30,769 bases of DNA from Succinivibrio sp. (GTDB lineage Bacteria > Pseudomonadota > Gammaproteobacteria > Enterobacterales > Succinivibrionaceae): assembly GCA_017959135.1 (NCBI GenBank), contig JAGDBH010000345.1:1-30769 (forward strand), given 5' to 3'. Of the stretch, positions 7,009 through 14,856 are shown in pieces. The notes under the pieces were generated by a model. The model searched no databases. It saw only the letters and a program-made list of their open reading frames with translations, and was not told where the DNA came from. Within the stretch, counting starts at the first letter, position 1, and each line of letters starts with the position of its first letter. The position numbers were made by a program, and so were the translations under genes.

Positions 7009-8454
7009 ATGGCTAAGTTATATTTCGTAGTTGGCTCACAGGACCTTTACGGTGAAGAGTGCTTAAAGCAGGTTGCAGCTGATGCAGCAAGAATGACCGA
7101 GTTCTTCAACAAGAAGCTTCAGGGCGTTAAGGTTGAACTACTTCCAACAGTTGTTAATTCAGAGACCTGTATTGCTGATATGAGAAAGGTAAGCACTGAT
7201 GAGGACTGTATCGGTGTTATGACCTGGATGCACACCTTCTCACCAGCCAAGATGTGGATTAAGGGTTTACAGGAGCTACGCAAGCCTCTGATTCACCTTC
7301 ACACTCAGGCAAATGAGAAGCTTCCATACGACGAAATCGATATGGACTTCATGAACCTGAACCAGGCTGCACACGGTGACCGTGAGTACGGCTTCATTCT
7401 AGCCCGTCTGCGTATACCTCACCAGGTTGTTGCCGGCTACTACGAGCATCAGGATGTTATCGACAGAATTTCAAGATTCGTTGACGTTGCACGTGCAATC
7501 AACTTCTCAAGACACCTGAAGGTTGCATCATTTGGTAACAACATGCGTGAAGTGGCAGTTACCGACGGTGATCGTGTTGAGTCTCAGATCCGTTACGGCT
7601 GGGAGTGCAACTACTTCGCTCTAGGTGATTTAGTTCAGGAAATCAATGCAGTTTCAGAAGCTGAAATTGATACCAAGATGAACGAGTACACCTCTAAGTA
7701 CACCATGAAGACCACCAACATCGAAGCTGTTCGTGAACAGGCTCGCTATGAGGTTGGTCTGGAGAAGTTCCTGTCAGCAAGAAAGCTAGGCGCATTTGCT
7801 GATACCTTCCAGGATCTTCACGGTCTAAAGCAGCTTCCAGGTATTGCAGCTCAGAATCTGATGGGCAAGGGCATCGGCTTTGGTCCTGAGGGTGATTACA
7901 AGATTTCAGCTCTATCAGCTGTTCTTATGAACATGGCTGAAGGCCGCAAGGGTGCAACCGGCTTCATCGAGGATTACACCTATGATTTAACCGAGGGTAA
8001 AGAGCTTGAGCTTGCATCTCACATGCTTGAGGTTCCAGTAACCTTCGCAGCAACCAAGCCAGAGATTGACGTTCTACCTTTAGGTATCGGCGGCAAGGCT
8101 GATCCTGCACGTCTGATCTTCGACGGTGTTGAGGGTGATGGTATTCAGGTTACCCTAGTCGATATGGGCACTCACTTCAGAATCATCTGTGCTGATATCG
8201 AGCTTGTAAAGCAGCCTAAGCCAATGCCAAAACTGCCTGTAGCTAGAATCATGTATCGTCACAAGCCAAACTTCCGTATCGGAACTGCAGGCTGGTGCTA
8301 TGCAGGTGGCGCTCACCACAGCGTTGTTTCAACAGCTCTGACCCGTGAAGATATCGCTCTGTTCGCTAAATTAACCGGCACTGAGCTGATCTGCATCGGA
8401 GAGGATACTACAGAAGCTGATCTTGAGAAGATGGCTACTGAGTATTACAAGTAA
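7009..8454 (+). CDS. araA: L-arabinose isomerase (AraA)
   Basis: This cytoplasmic enzyme interconverts L-arabinose and L-ribulose using a divalent metal such as Mn2+. At 481 residues it is slightly shorter than the about 500 of E. coli AraA. Family features include the start KLYFVVGSQDLYGEE, MTWMHTFSPAKMWI and NLNQAAHGDREYGFI. The residues expected to bind metal and drive catalysis are present: E294 in GFGPEGDYK, E321 in GFIEDYTYDL, H338 in ASHMLEVP and H437 in YAGGAHHSVVS. AAGGA lies about 12 bases upstream of the ATG, a little far. Neither araB nor araD follows. A strong hairpin ends the unit, and a TRAP transporter operon comes next. A non-canonical kinase about 16 kb away may phosphorylate the product. 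Confidence 0.97.
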   Translation: MAKLYFVVGSQDLYGEECLKQVAADAARMTEFFNKKLQGVKVELLPTVVNSETCIADMRKVSTDEDCIGVMTWMHTFSPAKMWIKGLQELRKPLIHLHTQANEKLPYDEIDMDFMNLNQAAHGDREYGFILARLRIPHQVVAGYYEHQDVIDRISRFVDVARAINFSRHLKVASFGNNMREVAVTDGDRVESQIRYGWECNYFALGDLVQEINAVSEAEIDTKMNEYTSKYTMKTTNIEAVREQARYEVGLEKFLSARKLGAFADTFQDLHGLKQLPGIAAQNLMGKGIGFGPEGDYKISALSAVLMNMAEGRKGATGFIEDYTYDLTEGKELELASHMLEVPVTFAATKPEIDVLPLGIGGKADPARLIFDGVEGDGIQVTLVDMGTHFRIICADIELVKQPKPMPKLPVARIMYRHKPNFRIGTAGWCYAGGAHHSVVSTALTREDIALFAKLTGTELICIGEDTTEADLEKMATEYYK

Positions 8455-8490
8455 TTTCAGTTAATTAGTTTCAAGTCTTTATGATTTTTT

Positions 8491-8530
8491 AGTCTGCAGT
8501 CCATGGCTCACGGCTGCAGGCTTTTTTTTG
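8491..8530 (+). terminator. Intrinsic terminator of araA
   Basis: A stem of about 11 bp (around CTGCAG at 8494-8499 and CTGCAG at 8514-8519, with two G-U pairs) is followed by a run of eight or more U residues. It lies about 37 bases after the araA stop. Confidence 0.85.
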
Positions 8531-8773
8531 CTCAAAAACCTTCCTCCCATAAGTGACCGACTTCAAAATAAATCTTTTTTAAATAAAGCAATTGTGAAGA
8601 ACGTATCAGTTGTTATACACAAAAACTGATGTTTCTTGACTATTCAATGCCTAAATTTTAATTTTGACAACGGATGTATGTTTTATTAGACGCCCTTAGG
8701 ACGTTTTTTTAAACATGTCTGAAACTGTCTTTTAAGGTTTTTATTACGTTTAAACAGATATATAGGAGCTCAT
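8531..8773 (+). promoter_or_regulatory. Leader/promoter region of the TRAP operon
   Basis: With the araA terminator this makes a 319-base gap (8455-8773) without a gene. A TTGACA -35-like hexamer lies at 8664-8669, but no well-spaced -10 was found. A short imperfect hairpin followed by seven T (8690-8710) lies 64 bases before dctP and could act as an attenuator. The ribosome site TAGGAG is just before 8774. Confidence 0.35.
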
Positions 8774-9748
8774 ATGAAGTTTCGTTTAGTTGCAACCTGC
8801 ATTGCTGCATGTATGTTTACCCTAAATGCAGCTAATGCTGCATCAGTTACTCTTAAACTAGGTCATATTGCAGAACCAACCAACCCATACGGCATGGGTG
8901 CAGACCATTTTGCTGAACTTGTTAAGGACTATTCAAAGGGAGATATTGAGGTTCAGGTAGTCCCATCATCACAGCTAGGTAACCAGCGTGACCTTGTTGA
9001 AGGCTTAACCATTGGCACAGTTGAAATGACCCTGACTGGTACCGCCGTATTAGGAAACTTTGCTCCAGAAGTTTCAGTATTTGATCTTCCATTCCTATTC
9101 AGAGACACAGATCATGCATATAAAGCACTGGATACCATCGGTATGGATCTGTGCAAAAAGTATGTTGAGCCAAAGGGCATGATTACCCTTGCAATGTGGG
9201 AAAACGGTATTCGTCACATGACCAACAACAAGCGTCCAATCAGGACACCTAAAGACATGGAAGGTCTGAAGGTTCGTGTTATGGAACAGCCTGTATATAT
9301 CGAACTTATGAAGGCATTAAAGGCAAGCCCAACCCCAATGGCAATGAGTGAGCTTTATACCGCACTTCAGAAGGGCGTTATCGACGGCCAGGAAAACCCA
9401 TTAAGCCAGATTGCTACCAAGCACTTCTACGAAGTTCAGAAGTACGTTTCTCTAACCGCTCACACCTATGCACCTGAAGTTGTTCTAATCAGCAAGTTCG
9501 CATGGGATGGCTTAAATGACAGCCAGAAGGAAATCATCACCAAGGCAGCTTTAGAGACCAAAGACTGGCAGCGTCAGTTATGCCGTGATTTAGAGGACAA
9601 GTTTGCTAAGACCATTGTTGAAGGCGGTGCTGAAATCAACGACGATGTTGATAAGCAGGCATTCATCGATGCAACCAAGAGCGTCTGGGAGCTTTATTCT
9701 AAGAAATACGGTAACGAAACAATTGACGCAATCGTAAACGTAAAATAA
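8774..9748 (+). CDS. TRAP transporter solute-binding protein, DctP family
   Basis: The 324-residue protein has a Sec signal peptide (MKFRLVATCIAACMFTLNAANA, cleavage near residue 22) and should be the periplasmic binding component of a Na+- or H+-coupled TRAP transporter. Family features are KLGHIAEPTNPYGMGADHFAE near the mature N-terminus, R168 in LKVRVMEQPVY (the conserved Arg that pairs with the ligand carboxylate) and N208 in GVIDGQENPLSQI. Keeping Arg168 suggests a carboxylated ligand, for example a sugar acid or dicarboxylate. The exact substrate is not readable. TAGGAG lies 6-7 bases before the ATG. A terminator separates it from the two membrane genes, probably to make more binding protein than permease. 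Confidence 0.93.
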   Translation: MKFRLVATCIAACMFTLNAANAASVTLKLGHIAEPTNPYGMGADHFAELVKDYSKGDIEVQVVPSSQLGNQRDLVEGLTIGTVEMTLTGTAVLGNFAPEVSVFDLPFLFRDTDHAYKALDTIGMDLCKKYVEPKGMITLAMWENGIRHMTNNKRPIRTPKDMEGLKVRVMEQPVYIELMKALKASPTPMAMSELYTALQKGVIDGQENPLSQIATKHFYEVQKYVSLTAHTYAPEVVLISKFAWDGLNDSQKEIITKAALETKDWQRQLCRDLEDKFAKTIVEGGAEINDDVDKQAFIDATKSVWELYSKKYGNETIDAIVNVK

Positions 9749-9759
9749 AAACCTAAATT

Positions 9760-9783
9760 CCTCGCCTTCGGGCGAGGTTTTTT
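9760..9783 (+). terminator. Intrinsic terminator/attenuator between dctP and dctQ
   Basis: CCTCGCC (9760-9766) and GGCGAGG (9771-9777) flank a stable TTCG tetraloop and are followed by six T. It lies inside the TRAP operon, 25 bases before dctQ, and should lower expression of the membrane genes relative to the binding protein. Confidence 0.9.
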
Positions 9784-9807
9784 CAAACAGAATTCAAGGA
9801 TGATTTT

Positions 9808-10305
9808 ATGCTAGCTTTATTTCAGGCATTAGAGAAATTCCTAAAGCTTCTGGTTACATTCGCAAACGGACTGATGCTGGTTCTTGTTTTCATCCAGGTT
9901 ATTACCAGATATGTATTCAGCTGGACTCCAGCCTGGGGTGAAGAACTTGCCCGTTATCTTTTCGTTTGGGTTGTTTTCCTTTCAATGCCTCTTGTAGCCA
10001 GCTACGGCGGACATATGTGCATTGAAACCTTAACCAGTCGCGTTAAGGGAGCAACACTTAAGTTCTTAAACATTGTCGCCGACATATTCTCAATTATTTT
10101 CCTAGGGATCATGGTCTACTACGGTTGCATCATGGTTGCAAGAACCAGCTTCCAGACTTCACCAGCAATGCAGCTCCCTATGTCTTATGTATATGTTGTA
10201 ATTCCATTTGGCTGTGCAGTGATGCTTATTTACGTAATCATCAATCTAATCAAGACTCTGCAGACTCCTGCATCTGAGATTAAGCCAAAGGGCAGTGATA
10301 AATAA
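9808..10305 (+). CDS. TRAP transporter small permease, DctQ family
   Basis: The 165-residue protein has four predicted membrane segments (about residues 15-35, 48-65, 88-108 and 128-148), as expected for DctQ, which binds and supports the large permease in the inner membrane. The stretch FSWTPAWGEELARYLFVWVVF is a family hallmark. AAGGA is about 8 bases before the ATG. Only 15 bases separate it from the large subunit gene. Its sequence says little about the substrate. Confidence 0.92.
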   Translation: MLALFQALEKFLKLLVTFANGLMLVLVFIQVITRYVFSWTPAWGEELARYLFVWVVFLSMPLVASYGGHMCIETLTSRVKGATLKFLNIVADIFSIIFLGIMVYYGCIMVARTSFQTSPAMQLPMSYVYVVIPFGCAVMLIYVIINLIKTLQTPASEIKPKGSDK

Positions 10306-10320
10306 GGAGCTTAGGTAGAT

Positions 10321-11601
10321 ATGGTTCTTTTAATCGTTTTAGTATCCTTTGCAGTCATTCTGGTAACCGGCGCATCAATCGGTGTTGGTCTGGGACTGGC
10401 ATCTGCAGCAGGATTATTCTTCGGCGAACATATGCCTCCGCTTCTGGTTATCGTACAGCGTATGTTCACTTCTGTAGACTCCTTCTCATTCATGGCAGTA
10501 CCTTTCTTTATGCTGGCAGGTGCTTTCATGTCTGATGGTGGTGTTACCAAGCGTATCGTTGATTTCTCAATGTCTCTGGTAGGCTCTCTATCCGGCGGTC
10601 TGGCACTTGTGGTTTCAGTTGCAGGTATGTTCTTCGCAGCTCTGTCAGGTTCATCTGCAGCAACAACCGCAGCTATCGGTGCATCAATGATTGACGAAAT
10701 GGAGCGTCGAGGCTATCCTCGAGACTTCGCGGCAGCTGTGGTAGCGGCCGGTGGTACGGTAGGTATTATTATTCCTCCTTCAATCACCATGGTTGTTTAC
10801 GGTTCCATTGCTAACGTATCTGTTGCCGATCTGTTCATGGCAGGTTTCGCTCCTGGTATCTTAATGGGTATCACCATGTGTATCGTTTCCTGGTTCATTT
10901 CCAAGAAAAACGGATACAGCGGAGAAGGTTCATTCTCAATTATCAAGGTAGCAAAGTCATTCAAGGAATGTTTCTGGGCTCTGATGATGCCTGTTATCAT
11001 CCTTGGCGGTATCTATCTTGGTCTGTTCACTCCAACAGAAGCTGCTGCAGTTGCTGCAGTATACGGTGCATTTGTAGGTCTGTTCATTTACAAGGAGTTA
11101 AAGTGGAAGGATCTTCCAAAGACTCTTTTAAATGCAGCTTATAACACCACAATGATTATGTTCGTTGTAGGTGCAGCTAACCTGTTCGGATGGATTTTAA
11201 CCAATGCTCATGTGCCTCACATGCTGGCTGAGTTCTTTGCAAGCGTAACTGACAACAAGTTCATATTCCTGATGATGATTAACGTTCTGTTACTGATTAT
11301 CGGTACTCTTGTTAACGCATCTGCAGCAGTGGTTATTCTTACCCCAATTCTACTGCCAGTAGCTGTAGGCATGGGAATTGATCCAATGTTCTTCGGTGTA
11401 CTGATGGTTGTTAACCTGGCTATCGGCTGCGTAACACCTCCTGTTGGACTGGATCTGTTCGTTGTGTCATCAATTACCGGTATTTCAGTGGACAAGGTAA
11501 CCGCAAAGATCCTGCCTTACCTGGCAATGTTCATTGTAGATTTACTCGTTCTGACATATTTCCCATCAATCATCACCTTCGTCCCAGAAATGATGCATTA
11601 A
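10321..11601 (+). CDS. TRAP transporter large permease, DctM family
   Basis: The 426-residue membrane protein has about twelve hydrophobic segments and is the transport channel of the TRAP system. Family features are GHMPPLL-like and FSFMAVPFFMLAGAFMSDGG near the N-terminus, the Ser/Ala/Gly-rich stretch FFAALSGSSAATTAAIGASM, GTVGIIIPPSITMVVYG, and a C-terminal GCVTPPVGLDLFVVSSITG repeat-like motif. Length is normal for the family. GGAG lies 11 bases before the ATG. It is the last gene of the unit and is followed by a terminator. Confidence 0.95.
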   Translation: MVLLIVLVSFAVILVTGASIGVGLGLASAAGLFFGEHMPPLLVIVQRMFTSVDSFSFMAVPFFMLAGAFMSDGGVTKRIVDFSMSLVGSLSGGLALVVSVAGMFFAALSGSSAATTAAIGASMIDEMERRGYPRDFAAAVVAAGGTVGIIIPPSITMVVYGSIANVSVADLFMAGFAPGILMGITMCIVSWFISKKNGYSGEGSFSIIKVAKSFKECFWALMMPVIILGGIYLGLFTPTEAAAVAAVYGAFVGLFIYKELKWKDLPKTLLNAAYNTTMIMFVVGAANLFGWILTNAHVPHMLAEFFASVTDNKFIFLMMINVLLLIIGTLVNASAAVVILTPILLPVAVGMGIDPMFFGVLMVVNLAIGCVTPPVGLDLFVVSSITGISVDKVTAKILPYLAMFIVDLLVLTYFPSIITFVPEMMH

Positions 11602-11617
11602 GGGAAATTCTCCTCAT

Positions 11618-11646
11618 ATCCTGCACTGATGTGCAGGATTTTTTTA
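11618..11646 (+). terminator. Intrinsic terminator of the TRAP operon
   Basis: A 9-bp perfect stem (ATCCTGCAC at 11618-11626, GTGCAGGAT at 11631-11639) with a TGAT loop is followed by seven T. Confidence 0.92.
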
Positions 11647-11795
11647 TATCTCTCACCCTCCCCTATCGCAGGATCTTCATTTTTCAGGTATCTAAAAAGC
11701 GAACGTGTTAAGAAACATAGAGTTTTTCTAAGAAAATATCTCTATACTGCTGTGATAGTGAAATCCTTTTTGTATCTTATGATTCTGGTAACTCA

Positions 11796-12569
11796 ATGAA
11801 AAAACTGATTACTGCGTTAATGTCGTGTGTTCTTATCTCCTCTGTACAGGCTTATAGCGAGGAGCGCCCTCTTAATTTTCGAGATGCAAAAAAGCAGATG
11901 GTTAAAATCTTCAGAAGCCTCAATAAACCGACAACACTTTACTGTGGATGCAGAATTATCTTTCCAAAAGGCGGTGGATATAAGCCAGATCTTGAAAGCT
12001 GCGGCTATCAGATAGCAAGTGACTATGAACGCGGCAGCAGAATCGAGGCTGAGCATATCGTTCCGGTATGGGAATTTGCCCATAAGATGAACTGCTGGAC
12101 CAGGGTAGAAAAAGGTCAGGGACGCAGCAACTGCGAGGAGACAGATGACAGATTCAACCTTATCGAATCAGATCTGCACAACCTTTATCCTGCAATTGGT
12201 GAAGTTAACAAGGATCGCAGCAGTTATGCCTTTGTAGAAAAACTCAAAAATGCAGATAATCCCGAAGGATACGGCAGCTGCAGAATGTTCTATAACAAAA
12301 GCAGTTATCAGGCGCAGCCTACAGAGCGCTCCAAAGGTATTATCGCCAGAGCCTATCTTTACATGAATAAACGCTATAACCTGCCTTTGGATGCAGAGCA
12401 CATGAGACTTTACAGGTCATGGAATCATACCTATAAGCCTACTGATGATGAATGCAAGCGCAATTATATGATTAAAAAGATTCAGGGAAATGACAATCCT
12501 TTTGTAACAGAGCCTTGCGAACTCAGGATCCGCCATCCCCACTCAGTTACAAAGAAGGAGTCTGAATAA
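11796..12569 (+). CDS. endA: Periplasmic or secreted endonuclease I
   Basis: The 257-residue protein has a Sec signal peptide (MKKLITALMSCVLISSVQA). It belongs to the EndA/NucM/Vvn beta-beta-alpha-metal nuclease family, which cuts single- and double-stranded DNA in the periplasm or outside the cell using Mg2+. The catalytic segment IEAEHIVPVWEF carries E86-H87, the expected general base region. It is followed by RFNLIESDLHNLYPAIGEVN and a C-terminal SWNHTYKPTDDECKRN. Eight cysteines in the mature part would allow the disulfides typical of the family. The gene is monocistronic: a terminator precedes it, and the convergent OmpA-like gene lies 81 bases after it. A TATACT -10-like element at 11743-11748 has no clear -35. 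Confidence 0.93.
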   Translation: MKKLITALMSCVLISSVQAYSEERPLNFRDAKKQMVKIFRSLNKPTTLYCGCRIIFPKGGGYKPDLESCGYQIASDYERGSRIEAEHIVPVWEFAHKMNCWTRVEKGQGRSNCEETDDRFNLIESDLHNLYPAIGEVNKDRSSYAFVEKLKNADNPEGYGSCRMFYNKSSYQAQPTERSKGIIARAYLYMNKRYNLPLDAEHMRLYRSWNHTYKPTDDECKRNYMIKKIQGNDNPFVTEPCELRIRHPHSVTKKESE

Positions 12570-12571
12570 AA

Positions 12572-12629
12572 AGGACTTAACCGAAGTTAAGCCTGAAAAA
12601 AAACATCCGCAACAAAAATGAAGCGGATG
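12572..12629 (-). terminator. Tandem hairpins between convergent endA and the OmpA-domain gene
   Basis: The hairpin CATCCGC/GCGGATG (12604-12610, 12623-12629) is followed on the minus strand by eight T and ends the OmpA-domain gene. A second one, CTTAAC-CGAA-GTTAAG (12576-12591), is followed by CCTTTTTATT on the minus strand. Neither has a T-tract for endA. Confidence 0.75.
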
Positions 12630-12650
12630 GTGAACTTCAATCAGTTTTGA

Positions 12651-13706
12651 TTATTTAGCAGTTTTGCCTGTTACTACAACTTCTACTCTTCTGTCTGCAG
12701 CAAGACAGTCGATTAAAGGCTTACGTGACTTGATGTTTGCACACTTATCACCGGTTACAGGATTAGCTTCACCCTTACCCTGTGCAACCTTGGTGGTGAT
12801 TCCCTGATTTGCAAACTCAGCAGAAACTGATTCAGCTCGATTCTGAGATAGTTTTGCGTTATATGCATCTGAGCCCATACGGTCTGTATAACCGTAAACC
12901 TCGAACTCAGGCTCCTCAAACTTCTCTGAAGACTTGATAATGGTTGAAACTGCTTCCTTGCCCTCGTCAGACAGTACTGAGCTGTCGAATGGGAACAGAA
13001 TACCAGCATCTAAAGTATGAATCATCTTCTCAACTTTCTTTGCTGCAGGCTTTGCTGCAGGAGCATTGTGCTTCTCATCCTGGATTGTGTACTGGAATGA
13101 CAGGTACAGCAGGCCCTGATCAATACGGGTATTTCTGTCGTCATCAGGATGGAAAGTACGATCAGCAGCTCTGTAGAAGTAATCATAACCACCACGAATG
13201 CTGAACTTTGGAGTAAATGCATACTGAATACCAACACCGGCTACACCTCCCCATACACTGTGGGTCTCATGATTGAATGAATGCCAGTTATAGGTAGGGC
13301 CAATCTTGAAGAAAACATCTGAGCCCTTATCATCGATTGGCTTTGCAAAGCGAGAATAAAGCTCAACGATATTGTAATGGTCCTCCATACGGAATCTGCA
13401 GTTTTCGCAGGTGAAAACAATCTTCTGATCCTTGATGTAGTTATAGCCTAAACCAACACCGAACCAGTCTTTAAAATTTCTTTCAGCATAGGTCTTGATA
13501 CCGTAACCATCATTCTGAATTGAAGTGGTGTAGGTGTAGCCCTCAAATTTGTACTGTGTACCGATTTTATGGTCGAAGGCATGAGCCCAGCCACCGCCAA
13601 GACCAAAAGTCCAGCTGTCCTGTAATGCAGCACTTACGTTAGTAGATAAAACAAGAACACCAATAGATAGAATTGAACAAAGTAAATTTCTTAGCATTTC
13701 ACACAT
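12651..13706 (-). CDS. OmpA-family outer-membrane protein
   Basis: The 351-residue protein has a signal peptide ending near STNVSA. The next 190 residues show the alternating aromatic pattern of a small beta-barrel (SWTFGLGGGWAHAFDH, FSIRGGYDYFYRAADRTF, QGLLYLSFQYTIQDE). After a short Ala/Lys/Pro hinge (APAAKPAAKKVEK), the C-terminus is an OmpA-like peptidoglycan-binding domain: AGILFPFDSSVLSDEGK, YGYTDRMGSDAYNAKLSQNRAESV, ADRRVEVVV. It should anchor the outer membrane to the cell wall and may act as a porin. An ATG three codons downstream (13697) is an alternative start that still keeps the signal peptide. A GTAAACGTGT element lies 32 bases upstream. Confidence 0.92.
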   Translation of the reverse strand: MCEMLRNLLCSILSIGVLVLSTNVSAALQDSWTFGLGGGWAHAFDHKIGTQYKFEGYTYTTSIQNDGYGIKTYAERNFKDWFGVGLGYNYIKDQKIVFTCENCRFRMEDHYNIVELYSRFAKPIDDKGSDVFFKIGPTYNWHSFNHETHSVWGGVAGVGIQYAFTPKFSIRGGYDYFYRAADRTFHPDDDRNTRIDQGLLYLSFQYTIQDEKHNAPAAKPAAKKVEKMIHTLDAGILFPFDSSVLSDEGKEAVSTIIKSSEKFEEPEFEVYGYTDRMGSDAYNAKLSQNRAESVSAEFANQGITTKVAQGKGEANPVTGDKCANIKSRKPLIDCLAADRRVEVVVTGKTAK

Positions 13707-14230
13707 ACCCGTCTGTATTTGCTTATTGAATTTTTATGTAAACGTGTTAAAAAAGCGGGATAATCCTAACACTTTATTTTACAAATATTAAACCGCCGTC
13801 AAATTTTGAACTTGCTTTTTCACTACTTCTATCCATTATTTCTTGCAAAATATATTCACATCTTTTCTCTTGATTAGTGAGCCAATCTTTTTGTATCTAA
13901 TATTTTTTTGCATTTTTTTGTCAAAAAAAAATTAATAAAAAATTTCACATTAACTTTTTGATTTGTTTAATAAATTATACCAAACGCACAAAAAGCGGAT
14001 CATTTTTCGATAATGATATAAATGTCATTTATTTAGATTTTATGCAATAAAGTCAGTGCATAATTTTGCGTATTAGAATATGACGATTTTCACATTAATA
14101 AAATATCAAACAATGATCTGAAAAAAATAGTTTACAGAAGATGTGTTACTGACATGATTAGACAATTCGTCAGTAACTAAAAATGAAAGGGAATACTGAA
14201 AAGAAAAAAGAATCTGCTAGAAAGTGATTT
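13707..14230. other. AT-rich intergenic region upstream of the OmpA-domain gene
   Basis: No gene was found in these 524 bases. It holds a GTAAACGTGT element (13738-13747), a weak minus-strand promoter candidate (TTGACG 13797-13802, TAAAAT 13776-13781, 15 bp spacing), very AT-rich tracts around 13900-13980, and an isolated perfect 9-bp inverted repeat (14145-14153 with 14169-14177). Confidence 0.5.
14145..14177. repeat. Perfect 9-bp inverted repeat with 15-base loop
   Basis: GTTACTGAC (14145-14153) is repeated in inverted form as GTCAGTAAC (14169-14177). No T-tract follows on either strand, so it is not a standard terminator. It lies 54 bases beyond the stop of the deaminase gene, so it may protect that transcript's 3' end or bind a protein. 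Confidence 0.6.
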
Positions 14231-14737
14231 TTAACACTGTCTTGTGATTGTGCCATCACTCTCATTGTAGTAATAGCATTCAACTTTTGCCTCAGAGAAC
14301 ATGGTCTTGGTGTAATGCCAGCTCTCCTGCCAGCGCTCATTGATGTTGGTATCAATATAGACTCTGGCGATGCCTGCCTGAATAATTGCCTTGGCACATT
14401 CATGACAGACAGGAAGGTTATGAACATACAGTGTTGCACCGTCTACAGATGACCCGTTGTACAGGGCATTGAGAATAGCATTCATTTCGGCGTGAACCAC
14501 AAGTTTGTATTTAATTTCACGCTGATTGTATCTGTCCTCGCTGTCTATTACTCCTCGAGGAAAACCGTTATATCCCTGAGAGATAATCTGACCTTTATCA
14601 CCGACAATGATCGCACCGATCTTGGATGAAGGATCTTTTGACCAGGAACTTACCTGCTCAGCGATTTTAAAATAGCGCTGTATCCACTTAAGACTGACAG
14701 GATGCTGTTCGTTTGATGACACTGTTTCTTCCTGCAT
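14231..14737 (-). CDS. dCMP deaminase family protein (ComEB-like)
   Basis: The 168-residue protein belongs to the zinc-dependent cytidine/deoxycytidylate deaminase family. The zinc and catalytic residues are in place: H82 and E84 in VVHAEMNAIL, and C111 and C114 in LPVCHECAKAII. The preceding DPSSKIGAIIVGDKGQIISQGYNGFPRG is typical of dCMP deaminases, which make dUMP for thymidylate synthesis. The tail CYYYNESDGTITRQC is not a recognised motif. AGGAG lies 7 bases before the ATG. The upstream MFS gene on the same strand ends 119 bases away, so co-transcription is possible. A related deaminase function on another substrate cannot be excluded. Confidence 0.87.
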   Translation of the reverse strand: MQEETVSSNEQHPVSLKWIQRYFKIAEQVSSWSKDPSSKIGAIIVGDKGQIISQGYNGFPRGVIDSEDRYNQREIKYKLVVHAEMNAILNALYNGSSVDGATLYVHNLPVCHECAKAIIQAGIARVYIDTNINERWQESWHYTKTMFSEAKVECYYYNESDGTITRQC

Positions 14738-14856
14738 TTTTGACTCCTAAAAAATACCTTTAACACAGAATACTAGCACAGATATCAGGACACAGAAATT
14801 CCAAGAAACGCAAAGCGTGTTCACACTCTCAGTAAATGATCCAAACAAGCTGATAT

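Noticed and set aside
11217..11495. Minus-strand frame of 92 codons
   Set aside because: It is antisense to the TRAP large permease and low in complexity, as expected for the reverse of a hydrophobic coding sequence.
12944..13204. Plus-strand frame of 86 codons
   Set aside because: It is antisense to the OmpA-domain gene and shows no recognisable features.
13900..13990. Very AT-rich stretch considered as a replication origin or mobile-element scar
   Set aside because: No DnaA boxes, iterons, terminal repeats or target duplications were found; it is ordinary AT-rich upstream DNA.
14170..14439. Minus-strand frame of 89 codons overlapping the deaminase
   Set aside because: It is in another frame of the same strand, while the deaminase frame has intact zinc-binding motifs.
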